A stretch of DNA of 64,000 nucleotides, taken from an uncultured Mediterraneibacter sp. Lineage in GTDB: Bacteria > Bacillota > Clostridia > Lachnospirales > Lachnospiraceae. The stretch spans positions 1 to 64,000 of the forward strand of contig CALWLJ010000005.1 in the NCBI GenBank assembly GCA_944381495.1, given 5' to 3'. The notes below the pieces were generated by a model, which had not been told where the DNA came from, searched no databases, and saw nothing but the letters and a program-made list of their open reading frames with translations. Shown here one piece after another: positions 24,376 through 33,712 of this stretch. Position 1 is the first letter of the stretch. Each line of letters begins with the position of its first letter. Position numbers and translations under genes: made by a program.

Positions 24376-25458
24376 ATGAGCAAAAAATATGAAGAGATCA
24401 TCCTGTGGGTGCAGAAGCAGATTGATAGTGGCGTTCTCCGCTATAAAGACAAACTTCCGCCGGAGAAGGATCTCATGGAGAAGTTTAACGTCAGCCGCCA
24501 GACGGTCCGCCGGGCGCTGAAGACGCTTGGGGACGAGGGCGTAGTGGAGAGCCGCCGGGGCAGCGGTACATATGTCTGTGAGAAGAAGAGAGTCCGTTCC
24601 GGAAGAGAGGTCAGGATTGCGGCTATGCTCACATGTGCAGATACGTACATTTTTCCATCCATACTGAAAGGAATGGAAGAGATCTTTTCCGAGGCGGGTT
24701 GTGTACTGCAGATCTCAGTGACGGACAACGCGGTGGAAAAGGAACGGATGATACTCAGAGAGTTCCTCCGGAACCGCTCGATCGATGGGCTGATCGCGGA
24801 AACAGTGCGCAGCGGCCTGCCGAATCCCAATCTGGAGCTGTACCGGGAAATGGAAAAGGCTGGTATTCCGGTCCTGTTCATCAACAGTTTCTACCGGGAG
24901 CTGGACTGCCCTCATGTGAGCATGGATGACAGCAGGGCAGGTTATCTGGCGGCCAGACATCTGCTGGAGTGCGGGCATACAAGGATAGGCGGTATCTTCA
25001 AGGCTGACGATGGCCAGGGACATCTCCGTTATGCCGGGTATACCCGGGCGCTTATGGAAAGGGACATCAAAGTGAAAGGAAGCAATATCATATGGATGGA
25101 TTCGGAAGAAATCCATGAGATGGAGGGCGAGGGCAGCAGGATCCTGAAAAGACTGGAGGATTGTACGGCCTGTGTCTGCTACAACGATGAGATTGCATAC
25201 CGGCTTGTGTCTCTTTTAAGAAATGAGGGAAAGAGGATACCTGACGATCTGTCGATTGTAGGAATAGATAATTCAAGTCTGGCGCGGTTCTGTATGGTTC
25301 CCCTGACTTCAGTGAACAACCCGGCGGAAGAGCTGGGAAGGACAGCGGCGGAACAGATGATCCGGTGTGTGACAGGAGGGGAACCTATGGAGACAATAGA
25401 ACTCAAACCGGAGCTGGTAATCCGGCAGTCCGTGCGTGTAGTCAGTGAGCTGAGTTGA
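24376..25458 (+). CDS. araR: AraR-type regulator (GntR DNA-binding, LacI-type sensor)
   Basis: A 360-residue protein. The N-terminal 70 residues are a GntR winged helix (KLPPEKDLMEKFNVSRQTVR, then GVVESRRGSGTYV), joined to a LacI/periplasmic-binding-type sensor (PHVSMDDSRAGYLAARHLLECGHTRIG, VCYNDEIAYRLV, VGIDNSSLARF). This fusion is the AraR architecture, which represses arabinose genes and is released by L-arabinose. It sits first in an araR-araD-araA-kinase run, 68 bases before araD. I could not find a convincing AraR operator upstream, so the ligand assignment rests on architecture and context. Confidence 0.88.
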   Translation: MSKKYEEIILWVQKQIDSGVLRYKDKLPPEKDLMEKFNVSRQTVRRALKTLGDEGVVESRRGSGTYVCEKKRVRSGREVRIAAMLTCADTYIFPSILKGMEEIFSEAGCVLQISVTDNAVEKERMILREFLRNRSIDGLIAETVRSGLPNPNLELYREMEKAGIPVLFINSFYRELDCPHVSMDDSRAGYLAARHLLECGHTRIGGIFKADDGQGHLRYAGYTRALMERDIKVKGSNIIWMDSEEIHEMEGEGSRILKRLEDCTACVCYNDEIAYRLVSLLRNEGKRIPDDLSIVGIDNSSLARFCMVPLTSVNNPAEELGRTAAEQMIRCVTGGEPMETIELKPELVIRQSVRVVSELS

Positions 25459-25526
25459 TCAGGAAATGACAGACGGAACGGACAGAAAGGCGGATGAAAT
25501 GAAGGGAGCAGAAAGGAGAAGATATC

Positions 25527-26237
25527 ATGCTGGAACAGCTAAAGAAAGAAGTATATGAGGCGAACATGCTTCTGCCGAAGTATGGTCTTGTAACATTTAC
25601 ATGGGGAAATGTAAGCGGGATTGACAGAGAAAAGGGACTTTTCGTCATTAAGCCAAGCGGCGTGGAATATGAGAAGCTGACGCCCGATGATATGGTAGTG
25701 GTGGATCTGGAAGGAAATAAAGTTGAGGGAAGGTATAACCCGTCTTCCGACACACCCACCCACGTGGTGCTGTACAACCGTTTCCCTCAGATCGGAGGCG
25801 TGGTGCATACCCATTCATCCTGGGCAACCAGCTGGGCCCAGGCCGGGAGAGATATCCCTTGTTATGGAACAACCCATGCGGACTATATGTATGGAGAGAT
25901 CCCCTGTGTCCGTAATCTGACAAGGGAGGAGATCGAGGAAGCATATGAGAGAAATACAGGAGTCCTGATCGCTGACGAATTTGAACTGCGTCACAAGGAC
26001 TACAATGCGGTCCCGGCTGTGCTCTGCAAGAATCATGGTGTTTTTACCTGGGGAAAGGATGCTCACGAGGCGGTACATAATGCCGTAGTAGTGGAAGAGG
26101 TGGCGAAGATGGCGGCCAGATGTGAGATGATCAATCCAGAAGTGCAGCCGGCTCCTCAGGAACTTCAGGATAAGCACTATTACAGAAAACACGGGGCAAA
26201 TGCTTATTACGGCCAGAAACTTACAAGTTTTGAATAA
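25527..26237 (+). CDS. araD: L-ribulose-5-phosphate 4-epimerase
   Basis: A 236-residue class II aldolase-family enzyme that converts L-ribulose 5-phosphate to D-xylulose 5-phosphate, the last step of arabinose entry into the pentose phosphate pool. Motifs: [37 protein letters not shown], and the zinc ligands in [17 protein letters not shown] and [10 protein letters not shown]. Length is normal. AGAAAGGAGAAG precedes the start, and araA follows after 27 bases. Confidence 0.93.
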   Translation: MLEQLKKEVYEANMLLPKYGLVTFTWGNVSGIDREKGLFVIKPSGVEYEKLTPDDMVVVDLEGNKVEGRYNPSSDTPTHVVLYNRFPQIGGVVHTHSSWATSWAQAGRDIPCYGTTHADYMYGEIPCVRNLTREEIEEAYERNTGVLIADEFELRHKDYNAVPAVLCKNHGVFTWGKDAHEAVHNAVVVEEVAKMAARCEMINPEVQPAPQELQDKHYYRKHGANAYYGQKLTSFE

Positions 26238-26264
26238 AAATTATAGATTCAGGAGGAAAAAATA

Positions 26265-27764
26265 ATGCTGAAAAGAAAAAATTACAAATTCTGGTTCTGC
26301 ACCGGATCGCAGGACCTGTACGGAGACGAATGCCTTGCACTTGTGGCAGAACATTCCAGGATTATCGTGGACAGGCTCAATGAGTCCGGTGTACTCCCAT
26401 ATGAGGTGGTGTGGAAGCCTACTCTGATCACAAATGAGCTGATCCGCAGAACGTTCAACGAGGCCAATATGGACGAGAACTGTGCCGGCGTCATCACATG
26501 GATGCACACATTTTCACCGGCAAAGTCCTGGATCCTTGGTCTTCAGGAATACAGAAAGCCGCTGCTTCATCTGCATACTCAGTTCAACCGTGAGATTCCC
26601 TATGATACCATTGATATGGATTTCATGAATGAGAATCAGTCTGCTCACGGCGGCCGCGAGTTCGGGCACATTTTCACAAGGATGGGAATCGAACGCAAGG
26701 TGGTGGTCGGACACTGGTCTGACAGCAGAGTGCAGGAGAAGATTGCGTCATGGATGCGTACGGCTGTGGGCGTGATCGAGAGCAGCCATGTCCGTGTTAT
26801 GAGAGTTGCCGATAATATGAGAAATGTGGCCGTGACGGACGGAGACAAGGTGGAGGCTCAGATCAAATTCGGCTGGGAGGTAGACGCCTACCCGGTAAAT
26901 GAGATCGCAGAAGCTGTGGAAGATGTCAAAGACGGGGAGGTCAATGCGCTGGTAGATGAATACTATGACACTTATGATATCCTCCTTGAAGGAAGGGACC
27001 CGGAGGAGTTCCGCCGTCATGTAGCTGTACAGGCACAGATCGAGATCGGGTTCGAGCGTTTCCTGGAGGACAAAAACTATCAGGCTATCGTTACACACTT
27101 CGGTGATCTGGGCAGCCTGAAGCAGCTGCCAGGACTTGCCATCCAGAGACTTATGCAGAAAGGATACGGTTTCGGAGCAGAAGGAGACTGGAAGACCGCG
27201 GCTATGCTCCGCATCATGAAGATCATGACAGAAGGCATGAAAGACGCGAAGGGTACCTCATTTATGGAGGATTACACTTATAATCTTGTTCCGGGGAAAG
27301 AAGGGATCCTTCAGGCACATATGCTTGAGGTGTGCCCGACCATCGCGGACGGTCCCATCAGCATAAAAGTACAGCCCCTTTCCATGGGGGACCGGGAGGA
27401 TCCGGCACGTCTGGTATTTACGGCGAAGGAGGGCCCGGCGGTTGCGACATCGCTGATCGACCTGGGCGACCGGTTCCGCCTGATTATCAATAATGTAAAC
27501 TGTAAGAAGACTGAGAAGCCTATGCCTAAGCTTCCGGTGGCGACAGCGTTCTGGACGCCGGAGCCGGATCTGGCTACAGGAGCAGAGGCATGGATCCTCA
27601 GCGGAGGAGCCCACCACACGGCATTCTCCTATGATCTGACAGCGGAGCAAATGGGAGACTGGGCAGACATGATGGGCATTGAGGCGGTGTTCATTGATAA
27701 GGATACCACTATCCGGGGACTGAAAAATGAACTGAGATGGAACGAGATCGCTTACAGGAAATAG
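26265..27764 (+). CDS. araA: L-arabinose isomerase
   Basis: A 499-residue manganese-dependent isomerase converting L-arabinose to L-ribulose. Family signs: FWFCTGSQDLYGDECL at the start, CAGVITWMHTFSPAK, HLHTQFNREIPYDTIDMDFMNENQSAHGGREFG (read in two parts), GFGAEGDWKTAAML, and the His-containing SGGAHHTAFSY near the C-terminus. Length is the usual ~500 residues. It has an AGGAGGAAA site and lies within the arabinose operon. Confidence 0.95.
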   Translation: MLKRKNYKFWFCTGSQDLYGDECLALVAEHSRIIVDRLNESGVLPYEVVWKPTLITNELIRRTFNEANMDENCAGVITWMHTFSPAKSWILGLQEYRKPLLHLHTQFNREIPYDTIDMDFMNENQSAHGGREFGHIFTRMGIERKVVVGHWSDSRVQEKIASWMRTAVGVIESSHVRVMRVADNMRNVAVTDGDKVEAQIKFGWEVDAYPVNEIAEAVEDVKDGEVNALVDEYYDTYDILLEGRDPEEFRRHVAVQAQIEIGFERFLEDKNYQAIVTHFGDLGSLKQLPGLAIQRLMQKGYGFGAEGDWKTAAMLRIMKIMTEGMKDAKGTSFMEDYTYNLVPGKEGILQAHMLEVCPTIADGPISIKVQPLSMGDREDPARLVFTAKEGPAVATSLIDLGDRFRLIINNVNCKKTEKPMPKLPVATAFWTPEPDLATGAEAWILSGGAHHTAFSYDLTAEQMGDWADMMGIEAVFIDKDTTIRGLKNELRWNEIAYRK

Positions 27765-27880
27765 GCATTTGCAGTTTTCACCCGAATCGCGGGGAAGCGT
27801 TAAGAAGATCAATGTTATAGGCATGAGGCCGGGAGGCATCCGGGAAGGACTCATGGCTTGGTGACAGGCAGGAGGCAGAA

Positions 27881-29485
27881 ATGAGAAAGAGAGAAGAGAT
27901 CAGAAGAGCAATAGAGGAAGGACAGGCAGTGCTGGGAATCGAGTTCGGATCCACAAGGATCAAGGCGGTGCTGATCGATGAGGACAGTTCGCCTGTGGCA
28001 TCCGGAAGTTATGACTGGGAAAACAGATATGTGGATCACATCTGGACTTACGATATGGAGGATATCCAGAAAGGTCTTCAGGGCTGCTACCGTGCTCTGA
28101 AGCGTGATGTGGCGGAAAAATACGGAGTAAGACTGACTCGGCTGGCGGCAATGGGCGTCAGCGCCATGATGCACGGCTACCTGGCTTTTGACGGGGATGA
28201 TCGTCTTCTTGTTCCTTTCCGGACATGGAGAAATACCATTACCGGCGAGGCTTCGGAGAAGCTGTCCGCTCTGTTTTCCTATCACATTCCGCAGAGATGG
28301 AGCATTGCCCACCTTTATCAGGCAATTCTGAACGGAGAGGAACATGTGAAGGATGTCCGGTTTATCACGACCCTGGCCGGGTATATACACTGGGTCCTTA
28401 CCGGAGAAAAAGTGCTTGGCAGCGGTGACGCATCAGGCATGTTCCCCATAGATACGGTTACGAAGGATTATAATGCGCGGATGCTGGATCAGTTTGATGA
28501 TCTGGTGGCGGAGAAGGGGCTCCCGTGGAAAATCCGCGATATTCTGCCCAAAGTCCTTCTGGCAGGGGAGGACGCCGGAAAACTGACGAAAGCGGGCGCT
28601 CTGTTCCTGGATCCGGAAGGGGAACTGGAAGCAGGCGTCCCGCTGTGCCCGCCGGAAGGTGACGCCGGGACCGGGATGGCAGCTACCAACAGTGTGGCGG
28701 TCCGTACCGGCAATGTGTCTGCCGGGACAAGCGTGTTTGCCATGGCTGTTCTTGAGAAAGAGCTGTCACGGCCATATGAGGAGATTGATCTGGTCACAAC
28801 CCCATCCGGAGATCTGGTAGCCATGGTCCACTGTAATAACTGCACCTCGGATCTGAACGCATGGGCAGGGCTGTTCAAAGAGTTTGCCGACTGTATGGGC
28901 ATGGATGCGGATATGGACCGTATATTCTCTGTCCTGTACAACAAGGCGCTGGAGGGAGACGCAGACTGCGGCGGACTGCTGGCGTACAACTATTTTTCCG
29001 GAGAGCATATCACCGGGTTTGAGGAAGGAAGGCCTCTGTTTGTCCGCTCGCCTGAGAGCCGGTTTGATCTGGCCAACTTCATGAGAGTACATCTGTATAC
29101 ATCGCTGGGCGCCCTGAAGACCGGCATGGACATCCTGCTGAAAAAGGAGGATGTAAAACTGGACAAAATGATGGGACACGGAGGACTGTTCAAGACGAAG
29201 GGGGTAGGTCAGAGGATCCTTGCAGCGGCCATTGACACACCGGTCTGGGTGATGGAGACCGCAGGTGAAGGCGGCGCATGGGGAATCGCTCTGCTGGCGG
29301 ATTATATGGTGCGCAGAGAGTCAGGAGAGACCCTTACCGCCTATCTGGCTGACAAAGTCTTCCGCGACGCAGTGGGAACCGGCATGGATCCGGTTCCGGA
29401 GGATGTGGAAGGTTACGAGAAGTTTATGGAGAAATACCGCGAGGGGCTTGTGATCGAACGGGCGGCGGTAGATGCGGGTATTTGA
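27881..29485 (+). CDS. FGGY-family sugar kinase, likely L-ribulokinase
   Basis: A 534-residue FGGY kinase. The phosphate-binding [15 protein letters not shown] is near residue 19, [11 protein letters not shown] and [13 protein letters not shown] shape the sugar site, and [16 protein letters not shown]-like sequence ([15 protein letters not shown]) near residue 465 marks the ATP site. By position after araD and araA it should phosphorylate L-ribulose. It belongs to the divergent ATPase-like branch found in clostridial arabinose operons rather than classical AraB, so the substrate is an inference. It begins 116 bases after araA, and a terminator follows. Confidence 0.8.
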   Translation: MRKREEIRRAIEEGQAVLGIEFGSTRIKAVLIDEDSSPVASGSYDWENRYVDHIWTYDMEDIQKGLQGCYRALKRDVAEKYGVRLTRLAAMGVSAMMHGYLAFDGDDRLLVPFRTWRNTITGEASEKLSALFSYHIPQRWSIAHLYQAILNGEEHVKDVRFITTLAGYIHWVLTGEKVLGSGDASGMFPIDTVTKDYNARMLDQFDDLVAEKGLPWKIRDILPKVLLAGEDAGKLTKAGALFLDPEGELEAGVPLCPPEGDAGTGMAATNSVAVRTGNVSAGTSVFAMAVLEKELSRPYEEIDLVTTPSGDLVAMVHCNNCTSDLNAWAGLFKEFADCMGMDADMDRIFSVLYNKALEGDADCGGLLAYNYFSGEHITGFEEGRPLFVRSPESRFDLANFMRVHLYTSLGALKTGMDILLKKEDVKLDKMMGHGGLFKTKGVGQRILAAAIDTPVWVMETAGEGGAWGIALLADYMVRRESGETLTAYLADKVFRDAVGTGMDPVPEDVEGYEKFMEKYREGLVIERAAVDAGI

Positions 29486-29517
29486 TTCCCGGTTTGATAT
29501 CTGACATACATTGATAC

Positions 29518-29593
29518 GGCCTGTCAGTGGCAGAAGGCGGATCATGGACATGATCTATGTGAACTTTCTGCTGCTGACAGGCCAATTGTTTTT
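29518..29593 (+). terminator. Terminator of the arabinose operon
   Basis: GGCCTGTCAGTGGCAGAA pairs with TTTCTGCTGCTGACAGGCC, with an inner GATCAT/ATGATC stem, and is followed by AATTGTTTTT, 32 bases after the kinase stop. Confidence 0.8.
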
Positions 29594-29635
29594 GAGAGTC
29601 AGTGGTAGGCGGAGATGTTTATCTTTATTCCGGCT

Positions 29636-30508
29636 TCAGTCGCATATTTCGCTCAGCGGCCGGATGCTGTACCCCATTTCTTCCCATTTCGTCAGCAGTT
29701 CATCCATGATCTCGGCATTGGTGCTGCTGGTGCTGTGGAGCAGAACAATGGCGCCTGGGTGGATCCTTCCCAGCAGTTTGTCAAAGGCTTCCTCCCTGGA
29801 GGGCTGGTCATCCTGGTACCAGTCCACATAAGCCAGACTCCAGAAAAAGGTCTTGTAGCCCAGTTCCTGCGCCATCTTAAGATTCGTTTCACTGTATTTT
29901 CCCTGAGGCGGCCGGTAGAACTTTGTCATTTCCTGGCCGGTTGCTTCTTTGTAGGCGTTCTCTACATATTCCAGTTCTTCCTGAAAGGTCTCTACAGTGG
30001 AGATCTGCGACATATCCGGGTGATGCCAGGTGTGATTGCCAACGGTGTGCCCTTCTTCCGCCATGCGTCGGATCAGTTCCGGTTCTGAGTCTATGTATGT
30101 GCCGACCACGAAGAAAGTAGCGGAGACATTGTGCTTTTTCAGCGCGTCCAGGATGGGATCTGTGTTTCCGTTTTCATAACCTGCGTCGAAGGTAAGATAC
30201 AGGACCTTTTCTTCCGTGTCCTCTGCGTAATAGGCGTCATACTGAGCCAGTTCCTGGATCGTGGCGTTGCCAACGGGCGTACATCCTTCCTCCTGGAAAC
30301 TGAGTCCCCAGTTTCCTTCTGCGGAAACTGCTACAGACATATTATTGCTTTTGCTGCCGTATTGATTTGAAATGTATCCGACAGCTGCTCCGGCGGCATA
30401 GAAGCAGATAAAGAGCAGAAGCGTGAAAGCGGCGCCTCGGGTAAGGATATATTTTTTCAGAAAGGGAAGGGCCTTATTGTAAATGAGTCTGGATAACGTT
30501 TTTTTCAT
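29636..30508 (-). CDS. PdaA-like polysaccharide (peptidoglycan) deacetylase
   Basis: A 290-residue protein with an N-terminal membrane helix (residues ~24-45) and a NodB-type deacetylase domain: YLTFDAGYENGNTDPIL (Asp ligand region), NHTWHHPDMSQ (metal-binding His pair), YRPPQGKYSE and, near the end, GAIVLLHSTSSTN. The TFDAGYEN form is typical of PdaA, which prepares muramic delta-lactam in spore cortex, so a sporulation role is plausible. Transcribed convergently to the arabinose operon and divergently from the HAD gene. Confidence 0.85.
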   Translation of the reverse strand: MKKTLSRLIYNKALPFLKKYILTRGAAFTLLLFICFYAAGAAVGYISNQYGSKSNNMSVAVSAEGNWGLSFQEEGCTPVGNATIQELAQYDAYYAEDTEEKVLYLTFDAGYENGNTDPILDALKKHNVSATFFVVGTYIDSEPELIRRMAEEGHTVGNHTWHHPDMSQISTVETFQEELEYVENAYKEATGQEMTKFYRPPQGKYSETNLKMAQELGYKTFFWSLAYVDWYQDDQPSREEAFDKLLGRIHPGAIVLLHSTSSTNAEIMDELLTKWEEMGYSIRPLSEICD

Positions 30509-30655
30509 AGATTTTGCACGGTTTTCTGTTTTGTAGATATATATGAGAAAACAGGGAAAAACATGCGTATCGCCATTGGATGTGAGTGGACATTTGAAAG
30601 AAAGAGTGATAAAGTGTTAGAGGAAATTCAGTAAGAAACCACAGGAGAGTGCAGA

Positions 30656-31450
30656 ATGGAAAGAGCAGTCTTATTTTTTGACATAGACGGGACAATCTTG
30701 AGCGAGATAACCCGTACAGTGCCTGAAAGTGCTGTGACAGCCCTGAAGGCGGCTCAGGCGGCGGGACACCTGCTGTTTATCAATACAGGGAGGACGGTGA
30801 GCAGTCTTCCGGCAGAGATAACCCGGATCGGATTCGACGGCTATCTGTGCGGATGCGGAACATATCTGATCTTCCGGGATCAGCTCATATTCTCACGGTC
30901 CATTGATGAAAAGAGAGGCAGAGCGATCATTCGGAAGGCGGGCGAGTGCAACGTGGGCTGTGTGGCCGAAGGAATCGAAGACGTCTACTTCCCGGAGAGG
31001 ATGACCCGGTTCGATGATATGGAGCAGTCCAGGAGATATTTCCGGAACAGGGGAATGGGAATAGAGAAACCTCTCGAGCGGGGCGGATTTACTTTTGATA
31101 AAGTGTTTATCTACAGTGATGACAGAAGTGATCTGGACAGATTTTTTGCCTTTGTCTCGGAAGATATGGATGTCATAGACCGGGGCGGCGGAGCCTATGA
31201 GATCGTCCAGAAGGGATATTCCAAGGCTACGGCCTGCGAATATATTTTAAAGAAACTGGACATCCCAAAGGAAAGGGCTTATGTGTTCGGCGACAGCGGC
31301 AATGACCTGCCGATGTTTGAATATGCGGATCACGCTATCGCTATGGGAAAACATGCGGCTGTCCTTGAACCATATACTGAGTTTGTGACGCGGACCGTAG
31401 AGGACGGCGGCATCGCCTATGCGCTCCGGCATTATGGACTGATCAACTGA
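30656..31450 (+). CDS. Cof-type HAD hydrolase
   Basis: A 264-residue HAD phosphatase of the Cof (IIB cap) type. Motif I FFDIDGTI is near residue 8, motif II FINTGRT near 42, a cap domain follows, then the conserved Lys (GYSKATACEYILKKL) and motif IV VFGDSGNDLPMFEYADHAIAMG. Such enzymes dephosphorylate sugar phosphates or flavin precursors; the substrate is not predictable from sequence. The start follows CACAGGAGAG. It precedes the D-hydroxyacid dehydrogenase by 65 bases. Confidence 0.88.
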   Translation: MERAVLFFDIDGTILSEITRTVPESAVTALKAAQAAGHLLFINTGRTVSSLPAEITRIGFDGYLCGCGTYLIFRDQLIFSRSIDEKRGRAIIRKAGECNVGCVAEGIEDVYFPERMTRFDDMEQSRRYFRNRGMGIEKPLERGGFTFDKVFIYSDDRSDLDRFFAFVSEDMDVIDRGGGAYEIVQKGYSKATACEYILKKLDIPKERAYVFGDSGNDLPMFEYADHAIAMGKHAAVLEPYTEFVTRTVEDGGIAYALRHYGLIN

Positions 31451-31515
31451 TTGGAGCAATACGGTTTGCAGTATTATTGAAATACAGGCAGTAAAGAAAG
31501 AAGGCAGAGTGATTT

Positions 31516-32499
31516 ATGAGGATTTTTGTTTATAATTACAGAGAGTTTGACGAGGCAGAGTATTTTCAGAAGTTTTCAAAGGAGTACGGTGTGGAACTGG
31601 GGATCACGACGGAACTTCCTACTCTGGAAAATGCTCATCTGGCCGCAGGGTATGAGTATATCAGTATCATCACTTCTAAGATAGACGCCCGGCTTATGGA
31701 GCGGTTTCATGAGATTGGGGTGAAGATGATCTCCACCCGTACCGTCGGGTTTGATCATGTGGATTTGGATGCAGCAAGAAAGTTCGGAATTCAGGTAAGC
31801 AACGTGTCTTATTCTCCGGAGTGTGTGGCTGACTATACAGTTATGCTCATGCTTATGTCTGTCAGGAAGATGAAGCGGATCATGCAGCGGGAGGAGATCA
31901 ATGATTTTTCACTGCCCGGTATCCAGGGAAGGGAGCTCCCTAACTTTACAGTGGGCGTTCTGGGAACAGGAAGAATCGGACGCTCGGTGATCCGTGATCT
32001 GTCTGGTTTTGGCTGCAGGATCCTGGCCTATGATAAGTATGAGAACGAGTCTGTGAAAGCACATGCCCAGTATGCAGATCTGGAGACTATTTTCCGTGAG
32101 TGCGACCTGATCACCCTCCATATGCCTCTGGAAGAGGAAAATTTCCATCTCCTGGACGAAGACGCTTTCAGGAAAATGAAAGATGGTGTTGTGATCGTCA
32201 ATACTGCAAGAGGAGGACTGATCGATACCAAGGCGCTGATCAGCGCACTGGAATCAGGCAAGGTAGGCGCTGCAGGTCTTGATGTGATCGAAGATGAGTT
32301 TGGAATGTATTATTATGACTTGAAATCCGATGTGCTGAGCAAACGGGATCTCTATATCCTCAGAGGATTCCCTAACGTGATCGTGACGCCCCATATGGCA
32401 TTCTATACTGATCAGGCAGTCAGCGATATGGTAAAACATTCTATTGAGAGCTGTATGCTGAGAGCAGAGGGAAAGGAAGATCCGTGGGCAGTTCTGTGA
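31516..32499 (+). CDS. D-2-hydroxyacid dehydrogenase (D-lactate dehydrogenase, VanH-like)
   Basis: A 327-residue NAD-dependent dehydrogenase reducing 2-keto acids such as pyruvate to D-lactate. Seen are ISTRTVGFDHVDLDAA, SPECVADYTVMLMLMSVRKMKR, the Rossmann motif GVLGTGRIGRSVI, the catalytic Arg in VNTARGGLIDT, the Glu in LDVIEDEFGMYYYD and the His in VTPHMAFYT. From memory, the body resembles VanH of glycopeptide-resistance operons, but no van gene is adjacent, so fermentative D-lactate production is the simpler reading. A hairpin repeat lies just after it. Confidence 0.85.
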   Translation: MRIFVYNYREFDEAEYFQKFSKEYGVELGITTELPTLENAHLAAGYEYISIITSKIDARLMERFHEIGVKMISTRTVGFDHVDLDAARKFGIQVSNVSYSPECVADYTVMLMLMSVRKMKRIMQREEINDFSLPGIQGRELPNFTVGVLGTGRIGRSVIRDLSGFGCRILAYDKYENESVKAHAQYADLETIFRECDLITLHMPLEEENFHLLDEDAFRKMKDGVVIVNTARGGLIDTKALISALESGKVGAAGLDVIEDEFGMYYYDLKSDVLSKRDLYILRGFPNVIVTPHMAFYTDQAVSDMVKHSIESCMLRAEGKEDPWAVL

Positions 32500-32521
32500 G
32501 TTGTCAAAGATGGGAGAAAAA

Positions 32522-32584
32522 GGGACAGGTACTTTTTTCTCCCATTTTCAGAATTTTCTGTAAACAAGGAAAAGTACCTGTCCC
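32522..32584. repeat. Hairpin repeat with GGGACAGGTAC ends (copy 1), likely bidirectional terminator
   Basis: GGGACAGGTACTTTT and AAAAGTACCTGTCCC form a perfect 15-bp outer stem around a ~33-base loop. A second copy with the same ends but a different middle lies at 48897. It sits between convergent genes (D-hydroxyacid dehydrogenase and aroB), where it could end transcription in both directions. Confidence 0.75.
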
Positions 32585-32596
32585 GGAACAGATTGT

Positions 32597-33652
32597 TTAT
32601 ACAAGGGCTGTACCTGTGAAAAAGTTAATATCGGTAGGATAAACATAACTGTCGCCGATGGATTTCAGCAGGACAACATTCAGATTTCCATTCAGATTTT
32701 TCTTATCCAGTTTTATGGCTCCTGTCAGATCGGACAGCGGCAGTCCGCAGGAGAACGGAAGACCGTAGATTTTAAGAGCTTTCTGGATCTTTTCGGCACA
32801 GCCGGGCTCGGTCAGGCCTTTTTCTTCTGACATTTTTGTAATCTGGAACATGCCGATCCCCACGGCTTCTCCGTGGCTCTCTCTGTTGTAATGATAATAC
32901 TGCTCGATGGTGTGTGCCAGAGTATGTCCGAAGTTCAGAAGCATTCGTTCACCTGTGTCGAACTGATCGGCCTCAACTACAACTCGCTTGATATCCACAC
33001 ATCTGGAGATGACGGATACCAGATCAGGCTTCAGGTCTTCGAAGGAACTGCGGCTGCACAGAGTTTCGAAGAGCTCTGCATCCTTGATACATCCGTATTT
33101 GATGACTTCACCCATGCCGTCACTGATAAAATGCGCGGGGAGAGTGTTCAGCACATCCGGGTCGATCAGGACCAGTTTCGGATGGAAGAAAGCGCCCACA
33201 AGATTTTTCCCTTCCGGCAGATCCACGGCCACCTTGCCGCCAACGGATGAATCCACCTGTGCCAGGAGAGAAGTTGGGATCTGTACCAGTTTGACTCCAC
33301 GCAGATAACTGGCCGCGGCAAAGCCTGCGAGATCACCGATGACTCCTCCGCCCAGCGCGATGACCAGGTCGCTCCGGGTCAGCCCCGCTTCCAGAAATGC
33401 CGAATATATCCTGGGAAGAGTATCGAAACTTTTGGTAGGTTCTCCGTGGGGAAGAACAAGGCTGTGACACTCATATTCTTTGAGAGAATCCGTAACGGTT
33501 TTACCATATAAGGGGAATACATTGTCGTCGGAAACGATCATGATCCGTTTTCCGTGAAATACCTGGGAAATGTATTCTCCCGCTTTTGCAAGAATCCCAT
33601 TTTGGATAAAAATGGGATAGGAGTTCTCACCTAAATTAACAGTTAATTTCAT
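32597..33652 (-). CDS. aroB: 3-dehydroquinate synthase
   Basis: A 351-residue enzyme of the shikimate pathway that cyclises DAHP to 3-dehydroquinate using NAD+ and a metal ion. Motifs: the DDNVFPLYG region, LALGGGVIGDLAGFAAASYLRG (split over residues ~92-115), PTSLLAQVDSSVGGKVAVDLPEGKNLVG (in part), and metal ligands in LNFGHTLAHTIEQ and SHGEAVGIGM. Length is normal. It follows aroF by 60 bases in the same direction, so the first two steps of aromatic synthesis are co-transcribed. Confidence 0.94.
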   Translation of the reverse strand: MKLTVNLGENSYPIFIQNGILAKAGEYISQVFHGKRIMIVSDDNVFPLYGKTVTDSLKEYECHSLVLPHGEPTKSFDTLPRIYSAFLEAGLTRSDLVIALGGGVIGDLAGFAAASYLRGVKLVQIPTSLLAQVDSSVGGKVAVDLPEGKNLVGAFFHPKLVLIDPDVLNTLPAHFISDGMGEVIKYGCIKDAELFETLCSRSSFEDLKPDLVSVISRCVDIKRVVVEADQFDTGERMLLNFGHTLAHTIEQYYHYNRESHGEAVGIGMFQITKMSEEKGLTEPGCAEKIQKALKIYGLPFSCGLPLSDLTGAIKLDKKNLNGNLNVVLLKSIGDSYVYPTDINFFTGTALV

Positions 33653-33712
33653 AATTATTCTCCTTTGGTCAGAAAATGCCGGGAAAAAGAATCTGTTCCC
33701 TTTTCCGGAAAT

